DNA of 20,734 nucleotides from the NCBI GenBank assembly GCA_910584545.1, contig CAJUBC010000043.1:1-20734 (forward strand), read 5' to 3'. Positions 1 to 7,523 of this stretch are shown one piece after another; positions within the stretch are counted from its first letter, which is position 1, and every line of letters begins with the position of its first letter. A program made the position numbers and the translations under genes. The stretch comes from an uncultured Muribaculaceae bacterium (GTDB taxonomy: Bacteria; Bacteroidota; Bacteroidia; Bacteroidales; Muribaculaceae). The notes beneath the pieces were generated by a model. The model had not been told where the DNA came from, did not search any database, and was given only the letters and a program-made list of their open reading frames with translations.

Positions 1-53
1 AGAGCATCTGACTACGGATCAGAAGGTTACAGGTTTGAATCCTGTAGGAGTCA
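1..53 (+). tRNA. tRNA-Arg (anticodon ACG), 5' part missing
   Basis: The window opens inside a tRNA. The D-arm end is followed by an anticodon stem TCTGA/TCAGA around the loop CTACGGA, which gives anticodon ACG. The T arm is ACAGG-TTTGAAT-CCTGT. The 3' acceptor strand is AGGAGTC with discriminator A at 53. CCA is not encoded. The 5' acceptor strand and D stem lie before the window. ACG, read with A34 edited to inosine, decodes CGU/CGC/CGA arginine codons. Confidence 0.93.
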
Positions 54-89
54 CGAAAAAGGCACCTCCGCGAAGGTGCCTTTTTCGTG
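52..89 (+). terminator. Strong intrinsic terminator of tRNA-Arg
   Basis: A perfect 16-bp inverted repeat (52-67 with 74-89) surrounds a 6-nt loop, CCGCGA. The GC-rich core GGCACCT/AGGTGCC is flanked by five A on the left and five T on the right, so it can work in either direction. The stem begins in the last two bases of the tRNA (C52, A53), so terminator hairpin and mature tRNA 3' end overlap. Confidence 0.88.
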
Positions 90-126
90 TCCCACCGAAC
101 CTCAATATTGAGATGTTCAGGCAAAC

Positions 127-170
127 TACAGAGGCTGTGTAAACCATTGCGGTTATACACAGCCTCTGTA
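127..170 (-). terminator. Long hairpin ending the efflux/lpxA-like operon
   Basis: A perfect 15-bp inverted repeat (127-141 with 156-170) extends inward with AACC (142-145) and GGTT (151-154), leaving a small loop. It lies 22 bp past the stop of the leftward LpxA-like gene. No long T run follows on the minus strand, so its efficiency as a Rho-independent terminator is uncertain. The core GAGGCTGTGT recurs in the hairpin after alaS at 16442-16483. Confidence 0.65.
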
Positions 171-192
171 ATGGCTTATAGTGTGATCGGGC

Positions 193-993
193 TCAGTCTT
201 CGAGGTAATCGGAGAGGGATATGGCGGCAAGGTGATAGTTATGTCCTTTCACGAAATCCAGGATATCATCTCTCTCCTCCGAGGGCTCAACATCGGCCAT
301 GATGCGGCGTACCGCACTGAATGGAGACGTGTTCGACTGGTACAGGTGTCGGTAACATTTGGCCACTTCGTCGATAACATCCTCATTCTTCCCTGCCTTG
401 CGGAGAACCCATGCGTTGACTCCGAAATAGGAAATGGGATTATGCGCCATCACGCAATAGGGGGGGACATTGTTGTTGACACGGCATCCTCCCTTGACGA
501 GGACCCATTTCCCGACTTCGAATCCTTCATGGACAAGCGCGCACGACGAAATGATGGTGCAGTCGCCGATGCGCACCTTTCCGGCGATCTTGACGGAATT
601 GCCGATTACCACATGGTCGCCGATTTCTGAATCATGAGCTATATGGCTCTGTGCCATGATGAATGAGTTGCTGCCCACGCGTGTAGCGCCGCCCCCGATG
701 ATGCTGCGGTTGATAATCACATGCTCGCGTACCACGTTGTGGTCGCCGATCACAACATGGCTGTCTTCTCCTTTCCAGCGGAAATCCTGCGGAGTGGCGG
801 CAATGACGCAACCCTCGTAAAAGGTATTGTCGTTGCCGATTCTGGCTCCGGCCAGAATACTGACATGGGGACGGATGTGGCAGTTGTCGCCTATGACCGT
901 GTCCCGGTCGATATGCGCGAAAGCATCAATCACGACATTCTCACCGATCTTGGCTTCGGGATGAACGTAAGCGAGGTTACTGATTGTAGACAT
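193..993 (-). CDS. lpxA: LpxA-like UDP-GlcNAc O-acyltransferase, divergent
   Basis: A left-handed beta-helix acyltransferase of 266 aa, with hexapeptide repeats over residues 10-180 and an alpha-helical C-terminus. LpxA moves a 3-hydroxyacyl chain from ACP to UDP-GlcNAc in the first step of lipid A synthesis, in the cytosol. The start at 993 is chosen because the LpxA-typical N-terminus begins there; an in-frame ATG at 1074 would run back into the upstream gene. The SHIAH motif (H117, H120) and H155 align with E. coli H122, H125 and H160, so the catalytic base H120 is kept. By my hand alignment, E. coli H144 is K139, K76 is R72, R204 is K199 and R205 is A200. The usual C-terminal RGI ending is absent. 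The gene lies 17 bp after the efflux outer-membrane gene rather than in an lpxD/lpxC-fabZ cluster. It could be a paralogue with another acyl or sugar specificity. Confidence 0.8.
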   Translation of the reverse strand: MSTISNLAYVHPEAKIGENVVIDAFAHIDRDTVIGDNCHIRPHVSILAGARIGNDNTFYEGCVIAATPQDFRWKGEDSHVVIGDHNVVREHVIINRSIIGGGATRVGSNSFIMAQSHIAHDSEIGDHVVIGNSVKIAGKVRIGDCTIISSCALVHEGFEVGKWVLVKGGCRVNNNVPPYCVMAHNPISYFGVNAWVLRKAGKNEDVIDEVAKCYRHLYQSNTSPFSAVRRIMADVEPSEERDDILDFVKGHNYHLAAISLSDYLED

Positions 994-1010
994 AGTTTTA
1001 AAGTTTAAGG

Positions 1011-2405
1011 TTAACGTCCTCCGCCAACTGCCTGATAGAGGCTGACAAGGGCTGATACCTTGCCATGCCAGCATGCGAGGCTCGACAGCTGGGCCGCAAG
1101 AAGGCTCGACCGGGCCGTGAGAACCTCCAGGTAGGTGGTTCGCTGGTCCAAAGTTAATAATTCCTGCGTATATTCCACACTTTTTTCAAGACAATCTACC
1201 TGTTTTAACAGAAATTCCCTTTTTTTGTGGTTGTTGGAGTACTTTGAGAAGGCATCGCTGACCTCTGCGCTTGCCGAAAGCACGCATTTCTCGAAGTCGT
1301 TCATCGCGACAGCCTGACGCTGCTTGGCAGCCTCGAGGGTGGCGATGTTCTGGCCTCTCGAGAAGAGCGGGGCGGCCAACTGGCCGGCGAGCTGTACGAA
1401 CCATTTTCCCGGATTCGATATAATCGAGCCGAGAACGTTGGTGAATCCTCCCTGCGAGGAAATGACAAGACTGGGATAGAATGCGGCGCGTGCCGAATTG
1501 GTGTTGTAATAGGCGGCGGCAAGTCCACGCTCCGAGGCGCGAACATCCGGTCTTGCTGCGAGGTATGAGAGCGGAATGCCTCCTTCGAGCGATACCGGAA
1601 GTGCGAAATCAAGATTGTCGCTCACCTTCCACTCCTGCGGATCGGTATGGAGGAGGAGGCTCAACGTGTTGTTCAGCTCATGTATGCTCTGTTCGATGTC
1701 GGGGATAGAGCTCATGATGTTCCAGTAGTTGGCTTCGCTCTGCACCACTGCGGCCTCGTTGACCATGGCAGCCTGCTTCATGAGCTTCATCGACTCCACC
1801 TGATCTTTCCATATCTCGGAAGTGCGTTTGGTGAGTGCAAGCTGCTGATGGAGCAGCATGAGTCCATAATAGGTATTCGCCACGCCGCAGACAATCTGCG
1901 AGTGTACCGCCTGACGGTAGTCTTCCATCTGATCGACTGTCACCTTGGCTCCGCGTTTGCGATTGAGGATCTTGCCGAAAGCGTCGATCTCCCAGGATAG
2001 GTTCAGCGGGATGGAATAGGACCATCCGCTCGTGGGGATGTCTTGATATTTCGCCATTCCTCCGTTAGGGGAGAGGGCCGCCGAGGGGAAATAGCTCAAC
2101 TTGGCGCCCTTGAGCTGGGCACGCGCGATTTCGATGTTACGGCGTGCGTTGTCGAGGTCTCTGTTGCGGACAAGCGCCGTGTCGATATAATCGTGAAGGA
2201 TCGGATCGGTGAAGACCACCTCCCACCCTATGAAGGGAAGGGAGGTAGAGTCCGTCTGTACCGACGATTGCTCGAATCTGCTTACATATCGGTTGTCTGT
2301 AGGCAGCTCATATTTCTGGTAGATGTGGCAGCCGCCCAAAGGAAGCAGAAGTATGGCGCCCACTGCCAGTCGTGTTATCTTGTTCATCTTTTTATTTGTG
2401 TTCAT
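1011..2405 (-). CDS. RND efflux outer-membrane lipoprotein (TolC/NodT family)
   Basis: A 464-aa outer-membrane factor, expected to form the trimeric exit duct of the RND pump encoded upstream. The N-terminus is a lipoprotein signal: a basic start, a hydrophobic run at residues 13-23, and lipobox LGGC with the modified Cys at residue 26. The rest shows the two repeated helical outer-membrane efflux segments of the OprM/NodT type, roughly residues 60-250 and 280-460. The start at 2405 overlaps the pump gene by 14 bp, which suggests translational coupling. An ATG six codons later (2387) would leave a 4-bp gap and gives an equally good signal peptide, so the start is ambiguous. The LpxA-like gene follows after 17 bp. 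Confidence 0.93.
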   Translation of the reverse strand: MNTNKKMNKITRLAVGAILLLPLGGCHIYQKYELPTDNRYVSRFEQSSVQTDSTSLPFIGWEVVFTDPILHDYIDTALVRNRDLDNARRNIEIARAQLKGAKLSYFPSAALSPNGGMAKYQDIPTSGWSYSIPLNLSWEIDAFGKILNRKRGAKVTVDQMEDYRQAVHSQIVCGVANTYYGLMLLHQQLALTKRTSEIWKDQVESMKLMKQAAMVNEAAVVQSEANYWNIMSSIPDIEQSIHELNNTLSLLLHTDPQEWKVSDNLDFALPVSLEGGIPLSYLAARPDVRASERGLAAAYYNTNSARAAFYPSLVISSQGGFTNVLGSIISNPGKWFVQLAGQLAAPLFSRGQNIATLEAAKQRQAVAMNDFEKCVLSASAEVSDAFSKYSNNHKKREFLLKQVDCLEKSVEYTQELLTLDQRTTYLEVLTARSSLLAAQLSSLACWHGKVSALVSLYQAVGGGR

Positions 2406-5400
2406 CTATACTGTATTGTTCCACTTCCGAGCGGATGCCGTAATTATCCTTGTCTTTCCACTTGAGGGGCTTGATCTTCTCCTGCAGTTTCTCGAATACC
2501 ACGTAGAGCGTCGGCACCACGAGCACCTGGAGGATCATGCCGATAAGCATACCTCCGATGGCACCGGTTCCGAGCGTCTCGTAACCGTTTGCGCCTGCAC
2601 CGTGCGCGAACATCAGCGGCAGCAGACCGATGATCATGGCGAGCGAGGTCATAAGGATAGGTCGCAGACGCGCTGTGGCACCCAGTACCGCAGACTTGAC
2701 GATGCTCACCCCGCCTTGGCGGCGTTCAAGCGCGAACTGCACGATAAGGATTGCGTTCTTGGCGAGAAGACCGATAAGCATGATGAGCGCGATCTGCAGG
2801 TAGATGTTGTTGTCGATTCCCATCATGCGGGCGAAGATGAACGTGCCCATCAATCCGAATGGAATAGAGAGGATCACGGCCCATGGGAGCATGTAGCTCT
2901 CGTATTGTGCAGAAAGAAGCAGGTAGACGAAGAGGAGCACCAGACCGAAGATGAGGGCTGTCTGCGAGCTTCCTCCCTTGGCCTCCTCCCTTGTCAGACC
3001 GGAATAGTCGTATCCGTATCCCGAGGGGAGAGTCTCGGCCGCGACTTCCTCTATCGCTGCGATAGCCTGACCGGATGATACCCCGGCTGCCGGCGAACCG
3101 GTTACCGCAATCGTGGTATACATATTGAAGCGGTTGATGATGTCAGGACCGTACACACGTTTCAACTTCACGAAGTTATCGATGGGTGCCATCTCCGCAC
3201 CGTTCCTGACCTTGATTCTCTTCAATGTCTCAGGCGATACACGTGACTCGGGATTGGCCTGCATCATCACGCGGTACAGCTTTCCGAATTTGTTGAAATT
3301 CGATACATACATACCTCCGTAATAACCCTGCAGGGTTGTGAGTATCTGGTTCTGCGTAAGTCCGGCCTGTTTGATCTTGGCCACATCGAGTTCAACAAGA
3401 TACTGCGGGTAACTCGGGTTGAACGAAGAGTAGGCCATCGAGATCTCGGGGCGTGCGTTAAGCGCGGCGATAAACCGCTGGTAGACCTGGAAGAAGTTGT
3501 TGAGGTCTCCTCCGGTCTTATCCTGGAGCTTTATCTCGAATCCGTTAGTAGCGGAATATCCCGAAATCATAGGGGGCTGGAAGAACATGATGCGGGCGTC
3601 ATGGATGGAGCCGACTTTCTGGAAAAGCTGACCCACGATAGCCTGTGCGCTCTCTGTCTTCTCGTTGCGTTCCTCCCAAGGCTTCAGCTTTATGATGAAG
3701 GAGCCGTAGGTGTTGCCCTGGCCGGAGATGAAGCTGTATCCGGTGATGGCGTTCCGGATCTGGATGGCGGGAATGGTACCGCAGATGCTGTCCACCTCGT
3801 CCATTATCTTCTGAGTGCGCTCCATGGATGTCGCAGGAGGCATGTCGACCACGCCCATGATTGTGCCTGTGTCCTCGTTGGGCACGAGCGATGTCGCAGT
3901 GGTGCTCATAAGCCATACGAGCACGGCGACGGAAGCCGCCACGGTGCCGAATCCTATCAGCTTGTGGTTGATGAACCATTCCGTGGCTTTTCGGTACCAT
4001 GCGAGCAACCTGTTGAAAACGCGGTTGAATGCGTCGATGAAGTTCTTCTGGAACATGCCGGCCACTCCGAGGATGGCTACCGCGCATGCTATGCAGCCGA
4101 GAAGCACGTTGTCGAAGTTGAACCATCCGAGCACGAGGAACACAATCGCGGCGAGAAGCAGCAGAGACGTCGCAATAGGAGGTATCTGCAGGCGCGCGCG
4201 CTTTTTATAGGAGGCCTTCACTGCCTCGCCGGCGGCAGAGTAGGAGTCTTTCATGCGTTCACTGAGCGATGGAACCGAGCCGTCCTCTTTTTTATGGGGC
4301 TTCAGGAAGATGGCGCAGAGAGCGGGGGAGAGCGTTAGCGCGTTGACGGCCGAGAGGGCGATCGCCATGGCCATGGTAAGACCGAACTGGCGATAGAACA
4401 CGCCGGATGTGCCTCCCATGAAAGACACGGGGATGAACACGAGCATCATGACCAGCGTGATGGATATCAATGCGCTGGTGATCTCCTGCATGGCGTCGAT
4501 GGCCGCTGCCTTCGACGATGTGTATCCCTGATCAAGCTTGGCGTGGACTGCCTCCACCACCACTATGGCGTCATCCACCACAATCGCGATGGCAAGCACA
4601 AGTGCCGACAGGGTCAGAAGGTTGAGCGAGAACCCGAAGAGGTTCATCAGGAAGAACGTACCGACGAGGGCCACGGGAATCGCGATCATAGGGATGATGG
4701 TGGAGCGGAAGTCCTGGAGGAAAAGGAACACCACGAGGAACACAAGCGCGAAGGCCTCGAGCAGTGTCTTCACCACCTCATGGATGGATGCGAACAGGAA
4801 TTGGTTGACATCCATCGTGGTTACGATCTTGATTCCTTCGGGAGCCTCCTTCTGGAAGCGGTCAAGTTCCTTCTGGATGGCTTTCACTGTCTCGGTGGCG
4901 TTGGAGCCGGGACTCTGCATCACCATGGCGGCCACGCCCACCTTTCCGTTGGTGGTGGAGTGGAAACCGTAGGAGAGACGTCCGAGTTCGACATCGGCTA
5001 CGTCGCCGAGGCGCAGTATCTCGCCGCCGGGGGTCGCGCGGATGATGATGTCCTCGAATTCCCTCTCATTCTGCAGACGTCCCTTGTAGCGCATCACATA
5101 CTGGTAGCTCTGGTTACCGTTCTCTCCGAACTGGCCGGGGGCGGCCTCGATGTTCTGCTCTGCGAGTGCGGCGGAGATATCCGACGGCATAAGGCCATAC
5201 TGGGCCATCACGTCGGGCTTGAGCCATATACGCATCGAATAGTCGGCGCCGAGGACCATGGCCTCACCCACACCGTTGATTCGCTTGATGTCAGGAATCA
5301 CGTTGATACCGAGATAATTCTCCACGAATTCCTCGGAATACTGATCGGTATCGGCGTAGATGTTGAACACCATCAGCTGCGAACTCTGACGCTTACGCGT

Positions 5401-5787
5401 GATGACACCCACCTGGTTAACCTCGGCGGGGAGGAAACTGGCGGCCTTGGCCACGCGGTTCTGCACGTCTACGGCAGCCATATCCGGATCGGTGCCCGGC
5501 TTGAAATATATCTGGATCTGAGCAGAACCGTTGTTGGCCGCCGATGAATACATGTAGTCCATGTTTTCGGCACCGTTGATCTGCTCCTCAAGTGGCGCGA
5601 TCACTGAGTTGAGAACGCTCTGCGCGTTGGCACCGGTGTAGGTGGTCGACACGCTGATTGTCGGCGGAGCGATATTCGGGTATTGCTCGATAGGGAGCGA
5701 GGCAAGTCCCAGCAAACCGAGCAGCACGATGAAAATCGAGATTACGGTCGAGAGTACAGGCCTCTTTATGAAAGTGGATATATTCAT
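2392..5787 (-). CDS. RND multidrug efflux pump, inner-membrane subunit (AcrB/MexB type, HAE1)
   Basis: A 1131-aa proton-driven transporter that should move hydrophobic compounds from periplasm or membrane into the duct formed with its two partners. The N-terminus (IKRPVLSTV) is typical of the family. Proton-relay residues are present: D405/D406 in VVDDAIVVVE (TM4) and K1010 in LLAKNAIL (TM10). Two large periplasmic loops lie at about residues 30-335 and 630-940. The protein is about 80 aa longer than E. coli AcrB. Part of the excess is in the cytoplasmic TM6-TM7 loop, where residues 536-578 contain two extra hydrophobic segments; a charged tail (1100-1131) adds the rest. The gene starts 6 bp after the adaptor gene and overlaps the outer-membrane gene by 14 bp, so the three form one transcription unit. 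Confidence 0.95.
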   Translation of the reverse strand: MNISTFIKRPVLSTVISIFIVLLGLLGLASLPIEQYPNIAPPTISVSTTYTGANAQSVLNSVIAPLEEQINGAENMDYMYSSAANNGSAQIQIYFKPGTDPDMAAVDVQNRVAKAASFLPAEVNQVGVITRKRQSSQLMVFNIYADTDQYSEEFVENYLGINVIPDIKRINGVGEAMVLGADYSMRIWLKPDVMAQYGLMPSDISAALAEQNIEAAPGQFGENGNQSYQYVMRYKGRLQNEREFEDIIIRATPGGEILRLGDVADVELGRLSYGFHSTTNGKVGVAAMVMQSPGSNATETVKAIQKELDRFQKEAPEGIKIVTTMDVNQFLFASIHEVVKTLLEAFALVFLVVFLFLQDFRSTIIPMIAIPVALVGTFFLMNLFGFSLNLLTLSALVLAIAIVVDDAIVVVEAVHAKLDQGYTSSKAAAIDAMQEITSALISITLVMMLVFIPVSFMGGTSGVFYRQFGLTMAMAIALSAVNALTLSPALCAIFLKPHKKEDGSVPSLSERMKDSYSAAGEAVKASYKKRARLQIPPIATSLLLLAAIVFLVLGWFNFDNVLLGCIACAVAILGVAGMFQKNFIDAFNRVFNRLLAWYRKATEWFINHKLIGFGTVAASVAVLVWLMSTTATSLVPNEDTGTIMGVVDMPPATSMERTQKIMDEVDSICGTIPAIQIRNAITGYSFISGQGNTYGSFIIKLKPWEERNEKTESAQAIVGQLFQKVGSIHDARIMFFQPPMISGYSATNGFEIKLQDKTGGDLNNFFQVYQRFIAALNARPEISMAYSSFNPSYPQYLVELDVAKIKQAGLTQNQILTTLQGYYGGMYVSNFNKFGKLYRVMMQANPESRVSPETLKRIKVRNGAEMAPIDNFVKLKRVYGPDIINRFNMYTTIAVTGSPAAGVSSGQAIAAIEEVAAETLPSGYGYDYSGLTREEAKGGSSQTALIFGLVLLFVYLLLSAQYESYMLPWAVILSIPFGLMGTFIFARMMGIDNNIYLQIALIMLIGLLAKNAILIVQFALERRQGGVSIVKSAVLGATARLRPILMTSLAMIIGLLPLMFAHGAGANGYETLGTGAIGGMLIGMILQVLVVPTLYVVFEKLQEKIKPLKWKDKDNYGIRSEVEQYSIDEHK

Positions 5788-5793
5788 CTCGAT

Positions 5794-6915
5794 TTACTTT
5801 TTAGGCTTGATCTGCATGTTGTCCTTGACTGAGATGCCTACACCCTCCACAACTATTGTCTCTCCGGGCTTGAGGCCGCCGGTCACGATATAGTTCTTGC
5901 CGTCGTTGTTCTCTGTGATCTGGATGGCGCGCGAGTGTACCTTGTTGCTGTCGCCTACCACATAAACGAACTTCATGTCCTGGACCTCGTAGGTGGCCGA
6001 CTGGGGCACGAGAATGGCGTTCTGGCGAATGTTCGGTATCAGGATCTGACCGGTGTTGCCGCTGTGGAGCATGCCGTCGGGATTGCGGAAAACGGCTTTA
6101 GCCGACGCACTGCCTGTCTTCGGGTCGATCACTCCGGAGATGGCCGTCACCTTTCCCTGGATGCCGTAACGCTCGCCGTTTGCCATAAGCAGAGTGACGG
6201 GCGGAAGCTTCTTGATAGCGTCATTGATGGTGCGGTGTCCATTATCGGTCATCGCGAGGATATCCTTCTCGTTTAATGAGAAATTAGCCTGCATGTCGGC
6301 ATTGTTGGAGACGATGGTGAGCAATGTCTGGGGAGATACAAGCGAACCCTCCTTGAAATCGATGGAGCCGACGACACCGCTTATAGGAGCCGTTACATTG
6401 GAGTAGGAGAGATTCTTGCGCGCGCTCGTGAGATTGGCGCGCGCTGCATTGTACTGGGCCTTTGCGGCGTTCAGCGCGTCGACCGAGGTCTGATAGGCCG
6501 GTGCGCTTATGATGTTCTTGTCAAGCAATATCTTGTTGTTGTTCGCATTGGTCTGCGCGGTGTTGACGTTGGCCTTAGCTACTTCCACCTGAGCCTTGGC
6601 GGCATCGACGGCTGCTTGCAGCTGTACCTGGTCGATCACGAACAGAGTCTGTCCCTTGGAGACGTGCTGACCTTCCTCTACATTTACGCGCGTGAGGAAT
6701 CCTTGAACCTGAGGACGTATCTCCACATCGTTCTCACCTTCGAGAGTACAGGGAATACCACTCTCAAGACGTGCGTTTTCTTCTCCGACGGTAATGACAG
6801 AGAGCTCAGGTGCCTCGGTCTGCTGCTCTTGCTGCTTGTTGCCCTTGCACGAAGGGAGAATCATAGCGAAGCCCATCATGGTCATCGCCAATGCATTAAG
6901 ATTCTTCTTTTTCAT
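5794..6915 (-). CDS. RND efflux periplasmic adaptor lipoprotein (AcrA/MFP family)
   Basis: A 373-aa membrane fusion protein that should bridge the inner-membrane pump and the outer-membrane duct. The signal peptide ends in lipobox LPSC with Cys at residue 23, so the protein is probably anchored to the inner membrane by lipid. The two half-lipoyl motifs lie at about residues 63-96 and 171-203. Between them is an Ala/Lys/Asn-rich coiled-coil hairpin (98-168). Beta-barrel and membrane-proximal domains follow. It is the first gene of the leftward operon, 6 bp before the pump gene. No local regulator of the TetR or AraC kind is adjacent. Confidence 0.94.
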   Translation of the reverse strand: MKKKNLNALAMTMMGFAMILPSCKGNKQQEQQTEAPELSVITVGEENARLESGIPCTLEGENDVEIRPQVQGFLTRVNVEEGQHVSKGQTLFVIDQVQLQAAVDAAKAQVEVAKANVNTAQTNANNNKILLDKNIISAPAYQTSVDALNAAKAQYNAARANLTSARKNLSYSNVTAPISGVVGSIDFKEGSLVSPQTLLTIVSNNADMQANFSLNEKDILAMTDNGHRTINDAIKKLPPVTLLMANGERYGIQGKVTAISGVIDPKTGSASAKAVFRNPDGMLHSGNTGQILIPNIRQNAILVPQSATYEVQDMKFVYVVGDSNKVHSRAIQITENNDGKNYIVTGGLKPGETIVVEGVGISVKDNMQIKPKK

Positions 6916-7014
6916 AACCTAATTTTATTGTATTTAATTATTGATTGCGAAATAAGTGAAGTATTATCATAGTGGTAAGGCCGCTGTTCCTTTGACCTCG
7001 TATGTAATTCCGTG

Positions 7015-7047
7015 CAAAGTTGCAAAAAATCCCCGATATGGTGAAAA
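7015..7047 (-). promoter_or_regulatory. Candidate promoter of the efflux operon
   Basis: On the minus strand CAACTTTG (7022-7015) is one base away from the Bacteroides -7 consensus TAnnTTTG. A T4 run (7047-7044) lies 21 bp upstream as a weak -33 element. Transcription would begin near 7010 and leave a leader of about 95 nt before the adaptor ATG. This rests on pattern matching only. Confidence 0.4.
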
Positions 7048-7107
7048 CCGATTCCGCATAATTAGTTTTCTTTAACATTTCATAACAATTTTATTGTCTG
7101 ATATACC

Positions 7108-7145
7108 TGAGGGGGCATCAAATCCTGCGATTCGATGCCCCCTCA
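7108..7145 (-). terminator. GC-rich hairpin after the small minus-strand gene
   Basis: A perfect 12-bp inverted repeat TGAGGGGGCATC / GATGCCCCCTCA (7108-7119 with 7134-7145) extends inward by AATC/GATT (7121-7124 with 7129-7132). It sits 46 bp past the stop of the gene at 7192-7407 and about 60 bp upstream of the candidate efflux promoter. It may therefore insulate the efflux operon from readthrough. There is no T tract on either side, so termination is inferred from the fold alone. Confidence 0.55.
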
Positions 7146-7191
7146 TAGTCCCTGATGACAGCAGCCGAAAGGCTATATCCGTCCGGTGCGA

Positions 7192-7407
7192 TTATTTGCG
7201 GAACTTGCCGAGTTCATTTATTCCTTTGCGGACTTCCTCGTGGCCCTCCTTGATTTCACGGAGACCTTTGCCTACTCTGAGGAGCTTTTTGAGGATTTCT
7301 GCTGAAAGCACGATGAGTGCCGTTGACATTGCCAGATGGATTGCGTGTGGAACGAGAAGTTCCGGTTTTAATAATTCTTTCATAGTATTTTCTATTTGTG
7401 TGTTCAT
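7192..7407 (-). CDS. Small hypothetical protein, one hydrophobic helix and a charged tail
   Basis: Not recognised. It encodes 71 aa if translation begins at 7407, or 63 aa from an in-frame ATG at 7383. Neither start has a clear ribosome binding site. Residues about 18-42 form a hydrophobic segment that could span or lie on the membrane. The remainder is a highly charged, Lys/Glu-rich amphipathic helix ending in FRK. The frame stands alone between the efflux operon and the FAD gene, with a hairpin just downstream, which favours a real gene. No convincing promoter was found for it. The function is unknown. Confidence 0.55.
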   Translation of the reverse strand: MNTQIENTMKELLKPELLVPHAIHLAMSTALIVLSAEILKKLLRVGKGLREIKEGHEEVRKGINELGKFRK

Positions 7408-7488
7408 ATAATGAATTCCGAAGTGCGGCGTATCTTTTCGCGCTTCTATTCATAAAACCAAAAGCGGTGACAAAAGTTCGGTTTGTTC

Positions 7489-7519
7489 TTTGAATATGCC
7501 GAAATTTAGATTAATTTTG
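7489..7519 (+). promoter_or_regulatory. Bacteroides-type promoter of the FAD gene and tsaB
   Basis: TTTG (7489-7492), exactly 19 bp, then TAATTTTG (7512-7519): a full match to TTTG-N19-TAnnTTTG. Initiation is expected about 4-5 nt past the -7 element, at 7523-7524. That falls on or next to the ATG at 7524, so the mRNA may be leaderless. Confidence 0.75.
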
Positions 7520-7523
7520 CGTT

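Noticed and set aside
4543..5547. A 334-codon open frame on the plus strand within the efflux pump gene
   Set aside because: It is a shadow of the pump gene; the translation is a low-quality His/Glu/Gly mix without a known pattern.
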